Assembly (NCBI GenBank): GCA_045538305.1
Contig: JAZSRC010000033.1
Coordinates: 20,612 to 84,611, forward strand
From: SFHK01 sp045538305
GTDB lineage: Bacteria > Bacillota > Clostridia > Christensenellales > Aristaeellaceae
DNA: 64,000 nt
Direction: 5' to 3'
Positions 1-9,273 of the stretch are shown here, in pieces. Under the pieces are notes generated by a model. That model saw nothing but the letters and a program-made list of their open reading frames with translations, was not told where the DNA came from and searched no databases. Both the position numbers and the translations under genes were made by a program. The first letter of the stretch is position 1. Each line of letters begins with the position of its first letter.

Positions 1-3000
1 GGGTATATTGATAACAACGGAAACGGGTATTACAGAAAAAACGGCATATATGCCAATATGTTTCATGGAGACAGTACCCGATATGACGAACGGATCCTTC
101 CGAGAATATATGAAGACGAGCACGAAGTGGCGTTAGAACGTGCAAAGTTTGACGCGGGATATGCGGAGTTTTCTGCTCAAACCTCAAACGCTGCATATAC
201 GATAACGGTATGTATATCGCCGGAGGACGGCAGAATGCTTATGCGCGTAACGGCAAAATCATTGGGTGGATGCGTGCGCATTGGCGTCAGACAGTCATTT
301 CGCGTAGCGTTGGCAAATGCGGATGTCATCAGCGCCCATCCTGTATTTTCGAGTGTTTTTATCAGAACATTCCGTTCATCGCTTAACTGTGTGACAAATG
401 AAAAACGTCCCAGAAGAAACGAAGGCTCCGGCGTTCGACTGGAGCATTCTTTGTGGGGGATTGATATTGCTGAAAGGGATCGCAGGAAGCTTCGAAGCTG
501 TACAGGGCTGACAGACGATACGTATCCGCAGCTCTTTGCGCAAAGCGCGGTAGAAGGCGAAATGTGGGTATCGCCGGAGCGTTCTCTAAAAGCGTTTTTT
601 TCACTGAGCATGACAGAACGCAGGCCCGAGGGTGACAGCGACTATGTGGATGACGGCATATTCCAAAGGGCGCTTACTCTGTCGAACGCGCATATGCGGA
701 CGATTCTTTTGTTTCTCTCTATACCGGGAAATGAGTACCGTCTTCTGGATAAGGCTTCCCGGTTTCTGATTGAAAATAAACCGATACTTCTGAGTACCGG
801 AGACGGAATACGCATAACAGGGCGGGAGCTATGGCCGTTTGGCATCTCGGGGGAACGTCCGATTTTGCTTATGTACGTAAATGAATCCAGCGCTCATCAG
901 GATATACGCCGGATAATCTGCGCGCATGAGTTTTACGGATACTTTGGCATTCGCCCTTCGCTCGTCTTTGTTTATGCATCTTCAGGCGAATACTGTGAGC
1001 CGATCCGGGATGCAATCGATTCTGCAATCAGCGCCAGTCACTTAAATGCTTCCCGTTTCATTGAAGGCGGCGTTTTTGTAATCGAAAAAGCCCGCCTCGA
1101 CAGCCGAGGTGCATATCTTCTTGAAAAGCTGGCCTGTTTATCCGTAAAGCGCGATTTTCTTTCCGACGTCAGGGCATGCATAAGGTGCGCGCCCGTCGTC
1201 ATGGCGACGGTTCGTCATGCCCGGATGAGGGAAAGCCTTCCGGATATGAAGAGAATTGCGTATAACGGCTATGGCGGATATTTGGAGGATGGGCGGGGCT
1301 ATGCAATTGATGTGTTGCCCGGAAGAGATACGCCGGCTCCATGGATCAATGTTTTGTCAAATGAAGAATTCGGCGCAATCATTACGGAAAAAGGCGGAGG
1401 CTTCCTCTGGCATGGAAACAGCCGTATGGGGCGGTTGACGCCGTTTGATAATGAACCGGCTTCCAGCGGTTATCCTTTTAAGCTGTTTTTGCTGGATGAA
1501 GAAGTGTATGCTCCGTTTACGCCGATGGGAGAGCAGCGGGGCGCGTATCGCGTTTTGCATATGCCGGGAGAAACGGTATTCGAGTCGGAAACGGACGCCT
1601 ATCGGATGAGCGCACATATGCATGTGGGGATGCGCGAAAAGCTGTTGTGCGTACGCATGCATATTGAAAACACCGCCAATGAAAACAGACAATTTGAAAT
1701 CATGGCAACAGTGGATTTTCTTATGGGCGCGAGTATAGGGGATAAACGACTTCTTAAGGTCTTTAAAAACGGAGATACGCTGTTTGCACAGGGGAAAATG
1801 GATGGATTGGGATATGCTGCCTTAAAAGGCGGAGACATCAGCGATTTATCGGTATTTCCCGATATCATAAGCCGGCAAGAAACGGAACAGAAGCAATGGA
1901 TTCGAAAGAACACAGCGTTGGACGCGGGAAAGGCTGCGGATATTCTTTTCTTAATCGGTTGGGCAAAGGATGAAAAGAAAGCGCTGGAAACAATTGAAAA
2001 CTATTCCTATGAAGAATCGCATGCGGAAACCATGAAATACTGGAATGAAACGCTGGGACGCGTGAAAGTGGACACAAGGGACTTTGTAAGAAATGCGCTT
2101 GTAAACAGATTTCTTAAATACCAGACGCTTGCTTGCCGTGTATTTGCCAAAACCGGTATGTATCAGCCGGGCGGTGCGATTGGTATGCGCGATCAGCTGC
2201 AGGATATGCTGTCGGTTTTGTATATGCAGCCGGATTATGTAAGACAGCATATTCTAGACTGCGCAGCGCATCAGTTCCGCGACGGAGACGGCATGCACTG
2301 GTGGCATGCACCTCGAACCGGCGTAAGAACGAGGATATCTGACGATATATTGTTCCTTCCCTATGTAACAAGCGAGTATATCAGGCAAACAGGTGACAGC
2401 GGAATTCTTATGGAAATCATTCCGTTCCTTGAAAATGAAGATATACCCGAAGGACGAGAAGATTGGTATGGGGAAGGACGAGTATCCAAAGAAGAAGCCA
2501 GCTTACACGAGCATATCATGCGCGCATTCAGTCGGGCTGACAAAGCGGGAAATCATGGGCTTGCCAAAATGGGCACGGGCGATTGGAACGATGGCATGAA
2601 CCGGATCGGAGATCGCGGCGATGGTGAAAGCGTATGGCTTAGCGAGTTTTTGTCGTATACGGCTTTGGAATATGCTTTCTTTGCGCCAGAACCGGATAAG
2701 AAGTACCTGAAAGAACTCTCCGAACGGATGAAAGTGTCCGTAGAGAACAGTGCGTGGGACGGAGGCTGGTATCTTCGCGCGTTTGATGATGACGGAAACA
2801 AAATCGGAAGCAAAGATTGTGCGGAATGCCGGATTGACGGAATCTCGCAAGCCTGGGCTGTTATAAACAGGCAGGATCCTCTTCGGGCCGCTCAGGCAAT
2901 TGAAAGCGCCAGGGAGCACCTGGTAGATGATGATCTGCCTTTGATCCGTTTGCTGACTCCTCCGTTTACGGGCAATGGGCCGGATCCGGGATATATTGCC

Positions 3001-3528
3001 GAATATCCGGCGGGTATTCGTGAAAACGGAGGGCAGTATACGCATGCAGCATGCTGGCTGGTTCTTGCGTATGCGAAGCTGAATAAGGCGGATATGGCCT
3101 GGAAACTCTTTGACATGCTGCTTCCATCGATCCGAACGGATACGGAGGATAAGGTATTGAAATACCGGGGAGAGCCATATGTGATTGCTGCAGACATATC
3201 CGGAGAATACCCTAGGCGCGGCGTTTGTGGATGGACATGGTATACCGGCGCTGCGGCGTGGGCTGTCCGGGTGATGTACGAAAGCCTTATAGGGCTGAAA
3301 ATCGAAGGAAGCCGAGTCAAAATGCAGGCGCTTCTTCCTTCGTGGATGGATGAAGTGAGCGCTGAAATACGAGAAGGCGAAAGTGTATACCGCTTGAGAA
3401 GCGTAAAGGGTGTAAGCGGGGTAACGATTGATGGAAACGGTACAGAGAACGATTGGATTGAGCTTACGGATGATGGACATATGCACGATGCAGTCTTCCC
3501 GGCGCTTGCGCAAACAGAAAAAGTGTGA
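1..3528 (+). CDS. GH94 glycoside phosphorylase / cyclic beta-1,2-glucan synthase-type protein (5' partial)
   Basis: The reading frame is open from the first base, so the N-terminus lies outside the window; about 1175 residues are visible. The C-terminal half is a GH94 (alpha/alpha)6 barrel: a QPGGAIGMRDQLQD block, AAHQFRDGDGMHWWH, TRISDD and, near bases 2572-2601, GTGDWNDGMN, the motif that holds the catalytic acid Asp of GH94 phosphorylases. The N-terminal half has the beta-sandwich features of the post-glycosyltransferase part of NdvB/ChvB (VSPED-like block, SAHPVFSSVF, ELWPFGISGERPI). Two readings fit: a free-standing 1,2-beta-oligoglucan phosphorylase, normally about 1100 residues, or the end of a full cyclic glucan synthase. 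The sequence upstream would decide. A sugar isomerase gene follows after 31 bases, which suggests glucan or oligosaccharide use. Confidence 0.85.
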   Translation, partial: GYIDNNGNGYYRKNGIYANMFHGDSTRYDERILPRIYEDEHEVALERAKFDAGYAEFSAQTSNAAYTITVCISPEDGRMLMRVTAKSLGGCVRIGVRQSFRVALANADVISAHPVFSSVFIRTFRSSLNCVTNEKRPRRNEGSGVRLEHSLWGIDIAERDRRKLRSCTGLTDDTYPQLFAQSAVEGEMWVSPERSLKAFFSLSMTERRPEGDSDYVDDGIFQRALTLSNAHMRTILLFLSIPGNEYRLLDKASRFLIENKPILLSTGDGIRITGRELWPFGISGERPILLMYVNESSAHQDIRRIICAHEFYGYFGIRPSLVFVYASSGEYCEPIRDAIDSAISASHLNASRFIEGGVFVIEKARLDSRGAYLLEKLACLSVKRDFLSDVRACIRCAPVVMATVRHARMRESLPDMKRIAYNGYGGYLEDGRGYAIDVLPGRDTPAPWINVLSNEEFGAIITEKGGGFLWHGNSRMGRLTPFDNEPASSGYPFKLFLLDEEVYAPFTPMGEQRGAYRVLHMPGETVFESETDAYRMSAHMHVGMREKLLCVRMHIENTANENRQFEIMATVDFLMGASIGDKRLLKVFKNGDTLFAQGKMDGLGYAALKGGDISDLSVFPDIISRQETEQKQWIRKNTALDAGKAADILFLIGWAKDEKKALETIENYSYEESHAETMKYWNETLGRVKVDTRDFVRNALVNRFLKYQTLACRVFAKTGMYQPGGAIGMRDQLQDMLSVLYMQPDYVRQHILDCAAHQFRDGDGMHWWHAPRTGVRTRISDDILFLPYVTSEYIRQTGDSGILMEIIPFLENEDIPEGREDWYGEGRVSKEEASLHEHIMRAFSRADKAGNHGLAKMGTGDWNDGMNRIGDRGDGESVWLSEFLSYTALEYAFFAPEPDKKYLKELSERMKVSVENSAWDGGWYLRAFDDDGNKIGSKDCAECRIDGISQAWAVINRQDPLRAAQAIESAREHLVDDDLPLIRLLTPPFTGNGPDPGYIAEYPAGIRENGGQYTHAACWLVLAYAKLNKADMAWKLFDMLLPSIRTDTEDKVLKYRGEPYVIAADISGEYPRRGVCGWTWYTGAAAWAVRVMYESLIGLKIEGSRVKMQALLPSWMDEVSAEIREGESVYRLRSVKGVSGVTIDGNGTENDWIELTDDGHMHDAVFPALAQTEKV

Positions 3529-3559
3529 TACGCTATGAAAAAAACGGAGGATACAGCGG

Positions 3560-4330
3560 ATGTTTACAGGTATACAGATTTCAAGCCTCAAAAAGCTCCT
3601 TACGAACCGTGAAGCGGTTACGCAGGTTATGCTGAAACTGAAGTCGATAGGATTTACCCATACCCAGCTACAGTGGATAGATAAAAGCATTCAGCCCTCG
3701 GAGATTGCTGAAGGTCTCTTGGTAAGCGGCCTGATCCCGCTTGGCACGCAGGAAAAATATGATGAATGCATGCGGGACTTGGATTATTTCATAAGGCTGA
3801 ACCGCGCTTGCAAAACCGATGAAATCTGTATAAGCGGAATCCCTGATAGGTATGAAGGCTTTGAAGGTATTATGAAATATACCGAGGAAGTAAGGGAGCT
3901 ATACAACAGACTGGCCGGAGAGGGGATCCGCTTATCGTATCATCCCGTAAAAAATGATTTCAGATACTCGGGCGGGAAACCTTCAGCGGAAATTGTGCTG
4001 GACGAAATTCCGATGCTTGAAATTGTACCCGATACCAACCAGCTGATGCGGGCGAGCATGGACGTTTGCGCATTCATCACGCGCTATGCTGGAAGAATGC
4101 GGATGATCCACTTTAAAGATATGGAATCGACGCTGGATTCTGCGCCCCTTACGCCTGTAGGAAGGGGATGCACGCCGTTTCCCTCCTTCATGCCTGACAT
4201 TATGCGGGCGGATATCCGCTATCTTCTTGTGGAGCAGGAAACCTGGAGCGACGATCCGTTTTTGTGCATGCAGGAAAGCTGGTGCTACGTCCAATCGATG
4301 GTTGATGAGAGTAATCTGCATAAAGGCTGA
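3560..4330 (+). CDS. Sugar phosphate isomerase/epimerase family TIM-barrel protein
   Basis: The 256-residue product has the pattern of the xylose-isomerase-like TIM barrel (AP endonuclease 2 family). Metal-ligand type positions are seen in LSYHPVKNDF (His), EIVPDTNQL (Asp) and MIHFKDME (His near the Asp/Glu), and a late VEQET block supplies a final Glu. These proteins isomerise or epimerise keto-sugars or inositol-derived compounds, often next to sugar oxidoreductases. An ATG preceded by CGGAGGA fits the start. It lies 31 bases after the GH94 gene on the same strand, so the two are probably co-transcribed. The true substrate cannot be read from the sequence. Confidence 0.75.
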   Translation: MFTGIQISSLKKLLTNREAVTQVMLKLKSIGFTHTQLQWIDKSIQPSEIAEGLLVSGLIPLGTQEKYDECMRDLDYFIRLNRACKTDEICISGIPDRYEGFEGIMKYTEEVRELYNRLAGEGIRLSYHPVKNDFRYSGGKPSAEIVLDEIPMLEIVPDTNQLMRASMDVCAFITRYAGRMRMIHFKDMESTLDSAPLTPVGRGCTPFPSFMPDIMRADIRYLLVEQETWSDDPFLCMQESWCYVQSMVDESNLHKG

Positions 4331-4357
4331 TACGAAAGAGATACAATGGAATAAGGA

Positions 4358-4406
4358 TAAAAACTACCAGGTTATGACGTATTCCCATAACCCGGCAGTT
4401 TTTATT
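4358..4406. terminator. Bidirectional rho-independent terminator
   Basis: An A-run and AAACT lead into a long stem (arms near 4361-4377 and 4383-4400, with two mismatches) followed by a T-run. It sits between convergent genes, the isomerase on plus and the ABC exporter on minus, and has A/T tails suited to both directions. Confidence 0.8.
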
Positions 4407-4412
4407 TTTCTA

Positions 4413-6512
4413 TTATTCGTCGCTTTCATCCAGCAGTCCGCTTTTATACTGGCTCTTAAGCAGGTTGGCATAGAAGCCGTCCTGCAAAAGCAGTTCGTCG
4501 TGCGAACCACGTTCAATGATTTCGCCGCCGCTGATTACCAGAATCTGATTGGCGTTTCGGATTGTGGACAGGCGGTGTGCAATCACGAAGCTGGTTCGGC
4601 CCTTCATCAGCGTGAGCATTGCTTGCTGGATGTTCATCTCCGTTCTGGTGTCGACGGAGCTTGTAGCTTCATCCAGAATCAAAACGGAAGGATTGGCCAG
4701 TATCGCGCGAGCGATGGACAGAAGCTGTCTTTGGCCTTGAGAAATATTGGATCCGGCTTCTGAAAGCTCAGTATCATAGCCCTTGGGCAAGCGTTCAATG
4801 AATTCATGGCAATTGGCAAGCTTGGCGGCGCGTATGATTTCCTCGTCCGTTGCCTCAAGGTTTCCGTAAGCGATATTATCGCGAACGGTTCCTGCAAACA
4901 GATACACGTCCTGAAGCACCATGCCAAGGCTTAAACGCAGCTTCTGGCGCTGAATATCCTTGATGTCGATTCCATCGAGCGTAATGCGTCCGCCGTCAAT
5001 ATCGTAAAAGCGCATAAGGAGGTTTACTACCGTAGTTTTTCCTGCGCCTGTCGGGCCTACAAGGGCAATGGTTTCGCCGGGCTTTGCTTCAAAGGAAATG
5101 TTTTTCAAAATCGGCTGATCCGGATTGTAGCCGAAGGTGACATTTTCAAATAGCACATGGCCTTTGGGCGAATCGTATGGGTCGGCGTCCGATCTATCAT
5201 CCGGCTCGGGATCGGCATCCATCACGGCAAATACGCGTTCTGCGCCTGCAAGTGCGGATTGTATGGTAGTAATCTGGTTGGCAATCTGGTTAAACGGGTT
5301 GGCGAACTGTCTGGAATACTGCAAAAACGACTGAATCATACCGATGGAAGCAACGCTTCCGTTAACCACCAGAAAACCACCGATTCCGCTCATGAGCGCG
5401 AAAGCGATGTTATGAATGACATTGTTCAAAGGGCCGATAATTGAGGACAATATGGTCGCTTTCGTGCCGGCTGCTGTGAGCTCCTCGTTGGCTTCGTCAA
5501 ATTCCTGAATTACGCGCTCTTCTCTGCAGAAAACCTTCACGACTCTCGCGCCGCTCACGGTTTCCTCTACAATACCATTCAATTCGCCAAGGCTCGCCTG
5601 CTGCTGTTTAAATAGCTTTCTGGTGTGCTTGGTGATGCCGCGCATGATCAAAACATTAAAGGGGATGGTGATAAAGCTGACAAGCGTAAGCTGCCAGGAC
5701 AGAGACAGCATCATGTAAAGACAAACAACAAGCGTAATAACAGAGGACAGGATCTGGGTAATAGAGTTTCCGAGCATGTTGGAAACATTGTCGACATCGT
5801 TCGTCAAACGGCTCATCAATTCGCCGTGCGGCGTTTTATCAAAATAGCGAAGGGGTAAGGTCTGCAGCTTGTCATAAAGATTTACGCGGATGACTTTAAC
5901 TGTATGCTGCGCTACCTTTACAAGAAGCAGCTGCTGAGCAAGCGCAAACAGCGTGCTGACAAGGTACAATAAGCCCAGCTTCATCAGAACGTCGGCAAGC
6001 GCTTGGTCGGCGGCGCCGGTTTTTACATACAGTATTGCGCCTGCGCTGGTGGTTGTCACAAGGAAATTTGCGATTGAGAATATAAAACCTTCAGCCGCCA
6101 GCTTTTTAAGGTTTTCCTTGAATTCTTCCTTGCCAAGGCGCGCGCTGACGAATATACCGGTGGATGCGTACGAAGTCATAATCAGTATGAAGCTGAAGGC
6201 GGGAGAAATTGCGGTGGACGCATTCAGAACATCGATCAGACGTCCGGATATGTAGGGGGTTATAAGCGTTGCGACAGTGGAACCCAGAAGCGCAATCAAA
6301 GCGCCGATCAAAGGAAGCCTGACGGCTGTTAAATAACGCAGGAGCCTGAGAATCGTGCCTTTGGCGTTTTTCAGCTTCGGTTTTTCGCCGCGCATGCCAT
6401 GAGGCCCGCGGCCGTTGCCATGAAAGCCGGGGGCGGGAGCAAACCGATGCTTCTTTTCGGGGACCTGCTGAGCGGCTGGGTTGGAGGCATTCATATTCTT
6501 CTTGTCTGTCAT
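4413..6512 (-). CDS. ABC exporter, permease-ATPase subunit with consensus nucleotide site and inserted hydrophobic segment
   Basis: This 699-residue half-transporter has a membrane domain followed by an ATPase domain: Walker A GPTGAGKTT, signature ISQGQRQ, Walker B LILDEATSSVD with an intact catalytic Glu, and an H-loop in VIAHRLSTI. It begins with about 60 charged residues rich in Pro, Gly and His. It is longer than the usual 580-620 residues because, besides that extension, roughly 85 residues lie between the first hydrophobic segment and the QQLLLVKVAQ region, and they contain two further hydrophobic stretches (FSFILIM and FIFSIANFLV regions). The gene overlaps its partner by 4 bases (ATGA), so the pair forms a heterodimeric exporter of the TM287/288, LmrCD or BmrCD type. 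The cargo is unknown; drugs, peptides or lipids are all possible. Confidence 0.9.
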   Translation of the reverse strand: MTDKKNMNASNPAAQQVPEKKHRFAPAPGFHGNGRGPHGMRGEKPKLKNAKGTILRLLRYLTAVRLPLIGALIALLGSTVATLITPYISGRLIDVLNASTAISPAFSFILIMTSYASTGIFVSARLGKEEFKENLKKLAAEGFIFSIANFLVTTTSAGAILYVKTGAADQALADVLMKLGLLYLVSTLFALAQQLLLVKVAQHTVKVIRVNLYDKLQTLPLRYFDKTPHGELMSRLTNDVDNVSNMLGNSITQILSSVITLVVCLYMMLSLSWQLTLVSFITIPFNVLIMRGITKHTRKLFKQQQASLGELNGIVEETVSGARVVKVFCREERVIQEFDEANEELTAAGTKATILSSIIGPLNNVIHNIAFALMSGIGGFLVVNGSVASIGMIQSFLQYSRQFANPFNQIANQITTIQSALAGAERVFAVMDADPEPDDRSDADPYDSPKGHVLFENVTFGYNPDQPILKNISFEAKPGETIALVGPTGAGKTTVVNLLMRFYDIDGGRITLDGIDIKDIQRQKLRLSLGMVLQDVYLFAGTVRDNIAYGNLEATDEEIIRAAKLANCHEFIERLPKGYDTELSEAGSNISQGQRQLLSIARAILANPSVLILDEATSSVDTRTEMNIQQAMLTLMKGRTSFVIAHRLSTIRNANQILVISGGEIIERGSHDELLLQDGFYANLLKSQYKSGLLDESDE

Positions 6513-8242
6513 GCTTCGTTCACCGCCTCTTCACCAAGCTGGGACGATACGATTTCGCGGTATACCTTTGAGGTTTTGATCAGCTGCGCGTGATTTCCGA
6601 TGTCGATGATCGATCCGTTTTCCATTACGAGAATCTTATCGGCGTCCATTACCGAGGAAACGCGCTGGGCGATGATAAATACGGTCATGCCTTCAAAAAC
6701 TTCGCGAAGGGCTGTCTGAATTTTTGCTTCGGTCTGAAGGTCGACTGCGCTTGTAGAGTCGTCCAGAATCAAAATTTTGGGACGGCGCATGAGGGCGCGT
6801 GCGATGCACAGCCTTTGCTTCTGTCCGCCGGAAAGATTGACTCCTCGCTGACCGAGCATGGTTTCATAGCCTTCAGGCAGTTTTTCTACAAACTGTTTAG
6901 CCTGCGCAACGTCGGCAATATCGCCGATTTCCTCCATGGCGGCGCTTTCGTTGCCCCATCGAAGGTTCTCTTCAATAGAACCGGTAAACAGTACATTTTC
7001 CTGAAGCGCTACGCCGATTGCGCCTCTTAAGGAAGCAAGCGTATAATCCTTTGCATCGACGCCGTCGATTTTTACGCTTCCGCTTATAGGGTCGTAAAGG
7101 CGGGGGATCAAAGAAATCAATGTCGATTTTCCGGATCCCGTAGCGCCAAGAATTGCAACGGTTTCACCAGGCGCTGCTTTGAAGGAAATATCCTTCAGTA
7201 CCGGTTCGCCGCCCTGACCGGGATAGCGGAAAGATACATTTTCAAATTCAACGGAGCCTTTCGTAATTCTTGCCTCCGTATCGGGGCCGTCATGAATGTC
7301 GCAGGCCGTATTCAAAACCTCGTTTACGCGCTTGATGGAAACGCCGGCTCTGGAAAGGAACATCAGCATGAAGGAGGACATGGTGAGGGCAAACAGAATC
7401 TGGGTGATGTAATTGCTGAACGCCATAACGTCGCCAGGCGTGAGCGTACCGGAATACACCATTTTTCCGCCGATCAGGTACATGATGATCATGGTGATAT
7501 TCATAATCAGATTGATCAGCGGGAAGGAAAGAGACATGAGCCGCATAGCCTTCATGGTAGATGCGGTCAGATCGTTATTCGCTTTGTGGAATTTCTTTTT
7601 CTCGTATTCCGAACGTCCAAATGCCTTGATGACGCGAATACCTGCAAGGGTTTCCTGCATTACGGTATTTACACGGTCAATTTTTTCCTGCATGCTCTTA
7701 AAAAGAGGACTTCCTTTTTTCAAAAGAAAAATGACTATTAAAGCGAGGAAGGGCACCGCAGTCAGTACAACCAGCGAAAGACGGAAGCTGATGGTGAGAA
7801 CCATGACAATCCCGCCAATGCACAAAAACGGCGAGCGCACCAGCATGCGAATGCAGGTTGTGAACGCATTCTGAATCTGCGTAACATCGTTTGTCGTGCG
7901 GGTGATTAATGAACCGGTTTTGAATTCATCAATGTTTGCAAACGAAAACGACTGTATCTTTCTGTACAATGCTTTTCTGAGATCGCGGGCGAAGTTGTAA
8001 CCGGCCTTTGTGGAAAAGTACATATTGCCCACGCCGCCTATGATGCCAATCAGAGCACAAAGACACATCAGCGCGCATGTGCGAACGATGTACCCCTTAT
8101 CGGCATTATGTACGCCAATATCGATGATATTTTTCATCAACGCCGGCTGGAGAAGATCCATCGCCACCTCCAGCAGCATAAACAAAGGCGCGATGATGGT
8201 AAGGCTTAGATAGGGTTTCAGGTATTTATACAGGTTTTTCAA
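6509..8242 (-). CDS. ABC exporter, permease-ATPase subunit with degenerate Walker B
   Basis: The 577-residue partner of the exporter above has six hydrophobic segments in the first 300 residues, then Walker A GATGSGKST, signature LSGGQKQR and Walker B ILILDDSTSAVD. The catalytic Glu after Walker B is Asp, and the switch region reads IIAQRVSS with Gln in place of the usual His, so this subunit builds the degenerate site of an asymmetric heterodimer. The start is TTG at 8242, with GAGGAAG just upstream on the minus strand. It is the first gene of the two-gene operon. An XRE-type regulator gene lies upstream on the same strand, separated by a terminator. Confidence 0.9.
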   Translation of the reverse strand: MKNLYKYLKPYLSLTIIAPLFMLLEVAMDLLQPALMKNIIDIGVHNADKGYIVRTCALMCLCALIGIIGGVGNMYFSTKAGYNFARDLRKALYRKIQSFSFANIDEFKTGSLITRTTNDVTQIQNAFTTCIRMLVRSPFLCIGGIVMVLTISFRLSLVVLTAVPFLALIVIFLLKKGSPLFKSMQEKIDRVNTVMQETLAGIRVIKAFGRSEYEKKKFHKANNDLTASTMKAMRLMSLSFPLINLIMNITMIIMYLIGGKMVYSGTLTPGDVMAFSNYITQILFALTMSSFMLMFLSRAGVSIKRVNEVLNTACDIHDGPDTEARITKGSVEFENVSFRYPGQGGEPVLKDISFKAAPGETVAILGATGSGKSTLISLIPRLYDPISGSVKIDGVDAKDYTLASLRGAIGVALQENVLFTGSIEENLRWGNESAAMEEIGDIADVAQAKQFVEKLPEGYETMLGQRGVNLSGGQKQRLCIARALMRRPKILILDDSTSAVDLQTEAKIQTALREVFEGMTVFIIAQRVSSVMDADKILVMENGSIIDIGNHAQLIKTSKVYREIVSSQLGEEAVNEA

Positions 8243-8380
8243 CGGACCACTTCCTCTGATGCGATTGAAGTATCTTATTTATTATGCTATGGAATTTTTA
8301 AACTGTCTATGATAGTTCAGTTAAATTGATAAGGCAATTTATGCATGCGGCTCTTGCGTTATTTAGAGCCTTGCAGCAGA

Positions 8381-8404
8381 AAAAGGTCGCTGATGCGACC
8401 TTTT
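8381..8404 (-). terminator. Rho-independent terminator of the XRE gene
   Basis: This is a perfect 10-bp inverted repeat, AAAAGGTCGC with GCGACCTTTT, around a 4-base loop (TGAT). Read on the minus strand it ends in a T-run and lies about 40 bases after the XRE gene stop. Confidence 0.8.
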
Positions 8405-8443
8405 CAGATGGATCGATACGGCACAGATGTGTGCCCGTTTGAA

Positions 8444-8749
8444 TCAGATATCATAGTTTTCGATGATCACGCGCGATATTTCGTTAATTAAATCACGCTG
8501 ACGGGGTGACGGCGGCGCTTCTGCTCCGGTTACGTCTACAATCAAAGAATCCTGCAGGAGTATTGCAGGGGATATGGTAAGCGCATTGGCAATGGATACC
8601 AGCGTATCCAGGCTGGCTTTGCGCGTACCGCGTTCGATATGCCCGATAAAGGAGATGGACACGCCTGTTTTTTCCGCAAGTTGTTCTTGCGTCATTTTGA
8701 TGGCGCGGCGCTGTATTCGGATTCGTTTTCCAAGGGCCGTATAATTCAT
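8444..8749 (-). CDS. XRE-family helix-turn-helix transcriptional regulator
   Basis: The product of about 101 residues has a Cro/CI-type HTH in its first 65 residues: LGKRIRIQRR, MTQEQLAEKTGVSISFIGHIERG, then LDTLVSIANALTIS. The remaining 35 residues carry no sign of a ligand domain. A longer frame starts at 8788, but AAGGTG sits 6 bases before the ATG at 8749, so MNYTALGKR is preferred. It precedes the ABC exporter on the same strand and may control it, or itself. The upstream region is very AT-rich and has two CTATAAG copies 19 bases apart. Confidence 0.85.
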   Translation of the reverse strand: MNYTALGKRIRIQRRAIKMTQEQLAEKTGVSISFIGHIERGTRKASLDTLVSIANALTISPAILLQDSLIVDVTGAEAPPSPRQRDLINEISRVIIENYDI

Positions 8750-8820
8750 ATTCATCACCTTATATAATATGTGTATTCTTTTATTCAATTATACCTGATT
8801 CACAACTAGAAAAGAACTGA

Positions 8821-8846
8821 CTATAAGAATTTATATATACTATAAG
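8821..8846. repeat. Two direct CTATAAG repeats, possible operator
   Basis: CTATAAG occurs at 8821-8827 and 8840-8846, 19 bases apart start to start, close to two helical turns. It lies between the divergent XRE gene and the membrane-protein gene. Binding by the XRE protein is only an inference. Confidence 0.3.
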
Positions 8847-8872
8847 TAGCCAATGTACATATGCCAATGCGC

Positions 8873-8902
8873 TTGCACTGTATGGAGGAATAATGGTATA
8901 AT
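8873..8902 (+). promoter_or_regulatory. SigA-type promoter for the membrane protein / sigma-like / recD2 genes
   Basis: TTGCAC at 8873-8878 and TATAAT at 8897-8902 are separated by 18 bases, about 30 bases before the first start codon at 8932. Confidence 0.65.
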
Positions 8903-8931
8903 AAACTGGATACGGATGTATTGGAGGAAAA

Positions 8932-9273
8932 ATGAAGGTTTTACGATTATTATTGGTTCAGGCGCTTGTTATGCTGGCGGTATCGCTGCCGATTCAGTTT
9001 CTGAGGCCCTTGCCTGCATTATATCATGCAGGAATCTGGGTGGTTATTCCCCTTGCAGGCGCTTGTACGGCGGCAGGTATTGTCAGAAAAGGTTTGAATG
9101 CATATCTCTCATGGCTGATTCCGCCGTTGATGGCGGCTGTTGCCGGCGTCATAGCGTCTATGGGATATCGTCCGAATGCAGGAAGCGTATTCGTATGCGC
9201 GCTTGTGTCCATTTGCGGAGCGGCATATGGCGATACGTATGTCAGATTCAGGAAAAAGAGGCGCAGAAAATGA
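8932..9273 (+). CDS. Small integral membrane protein, unknown function
   Basis: The 113-residue product is almost entirely hydrophobic, with about four membrane segments (residues 5-25, 33-52, 59-77, 84-100 approximately) and a basic C-terminal tail (FRKKRRRK). I do not recognise a family. GGAGG at 8923-8927 sets the ATG. Its stop overlaps the start of the sigma-like gene (ATGA), so the two are translationally coupled. The membrane anchor in that neighbour makes a joint membrane role plausible. Confidence 0.7.
   Translation: MKVLRLLLVQALVMLAVSLPIQFLRPLPALYHAGIWVVIPLAGACTAAGIVRKGLNAYLSWLIPPLMAAVAGVIASMGYRPNAGSVFVCALVSICGAAYGDTYVRFRKKRRRK

Noticed and set aside
2503..3690. Minus-strand frame of 395 codons opposite the GH94 gene end
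   Set aside because: No family features and a composition rich in Ser, Arg and His; the plus strand is clearly coding.
8853..9269. N-terminal extension of the sigma-like gene
   Set aside because: It is the small membrane-protein gene read in another frame; the ATG at 9270 has the expected coupling with the upstream stop.
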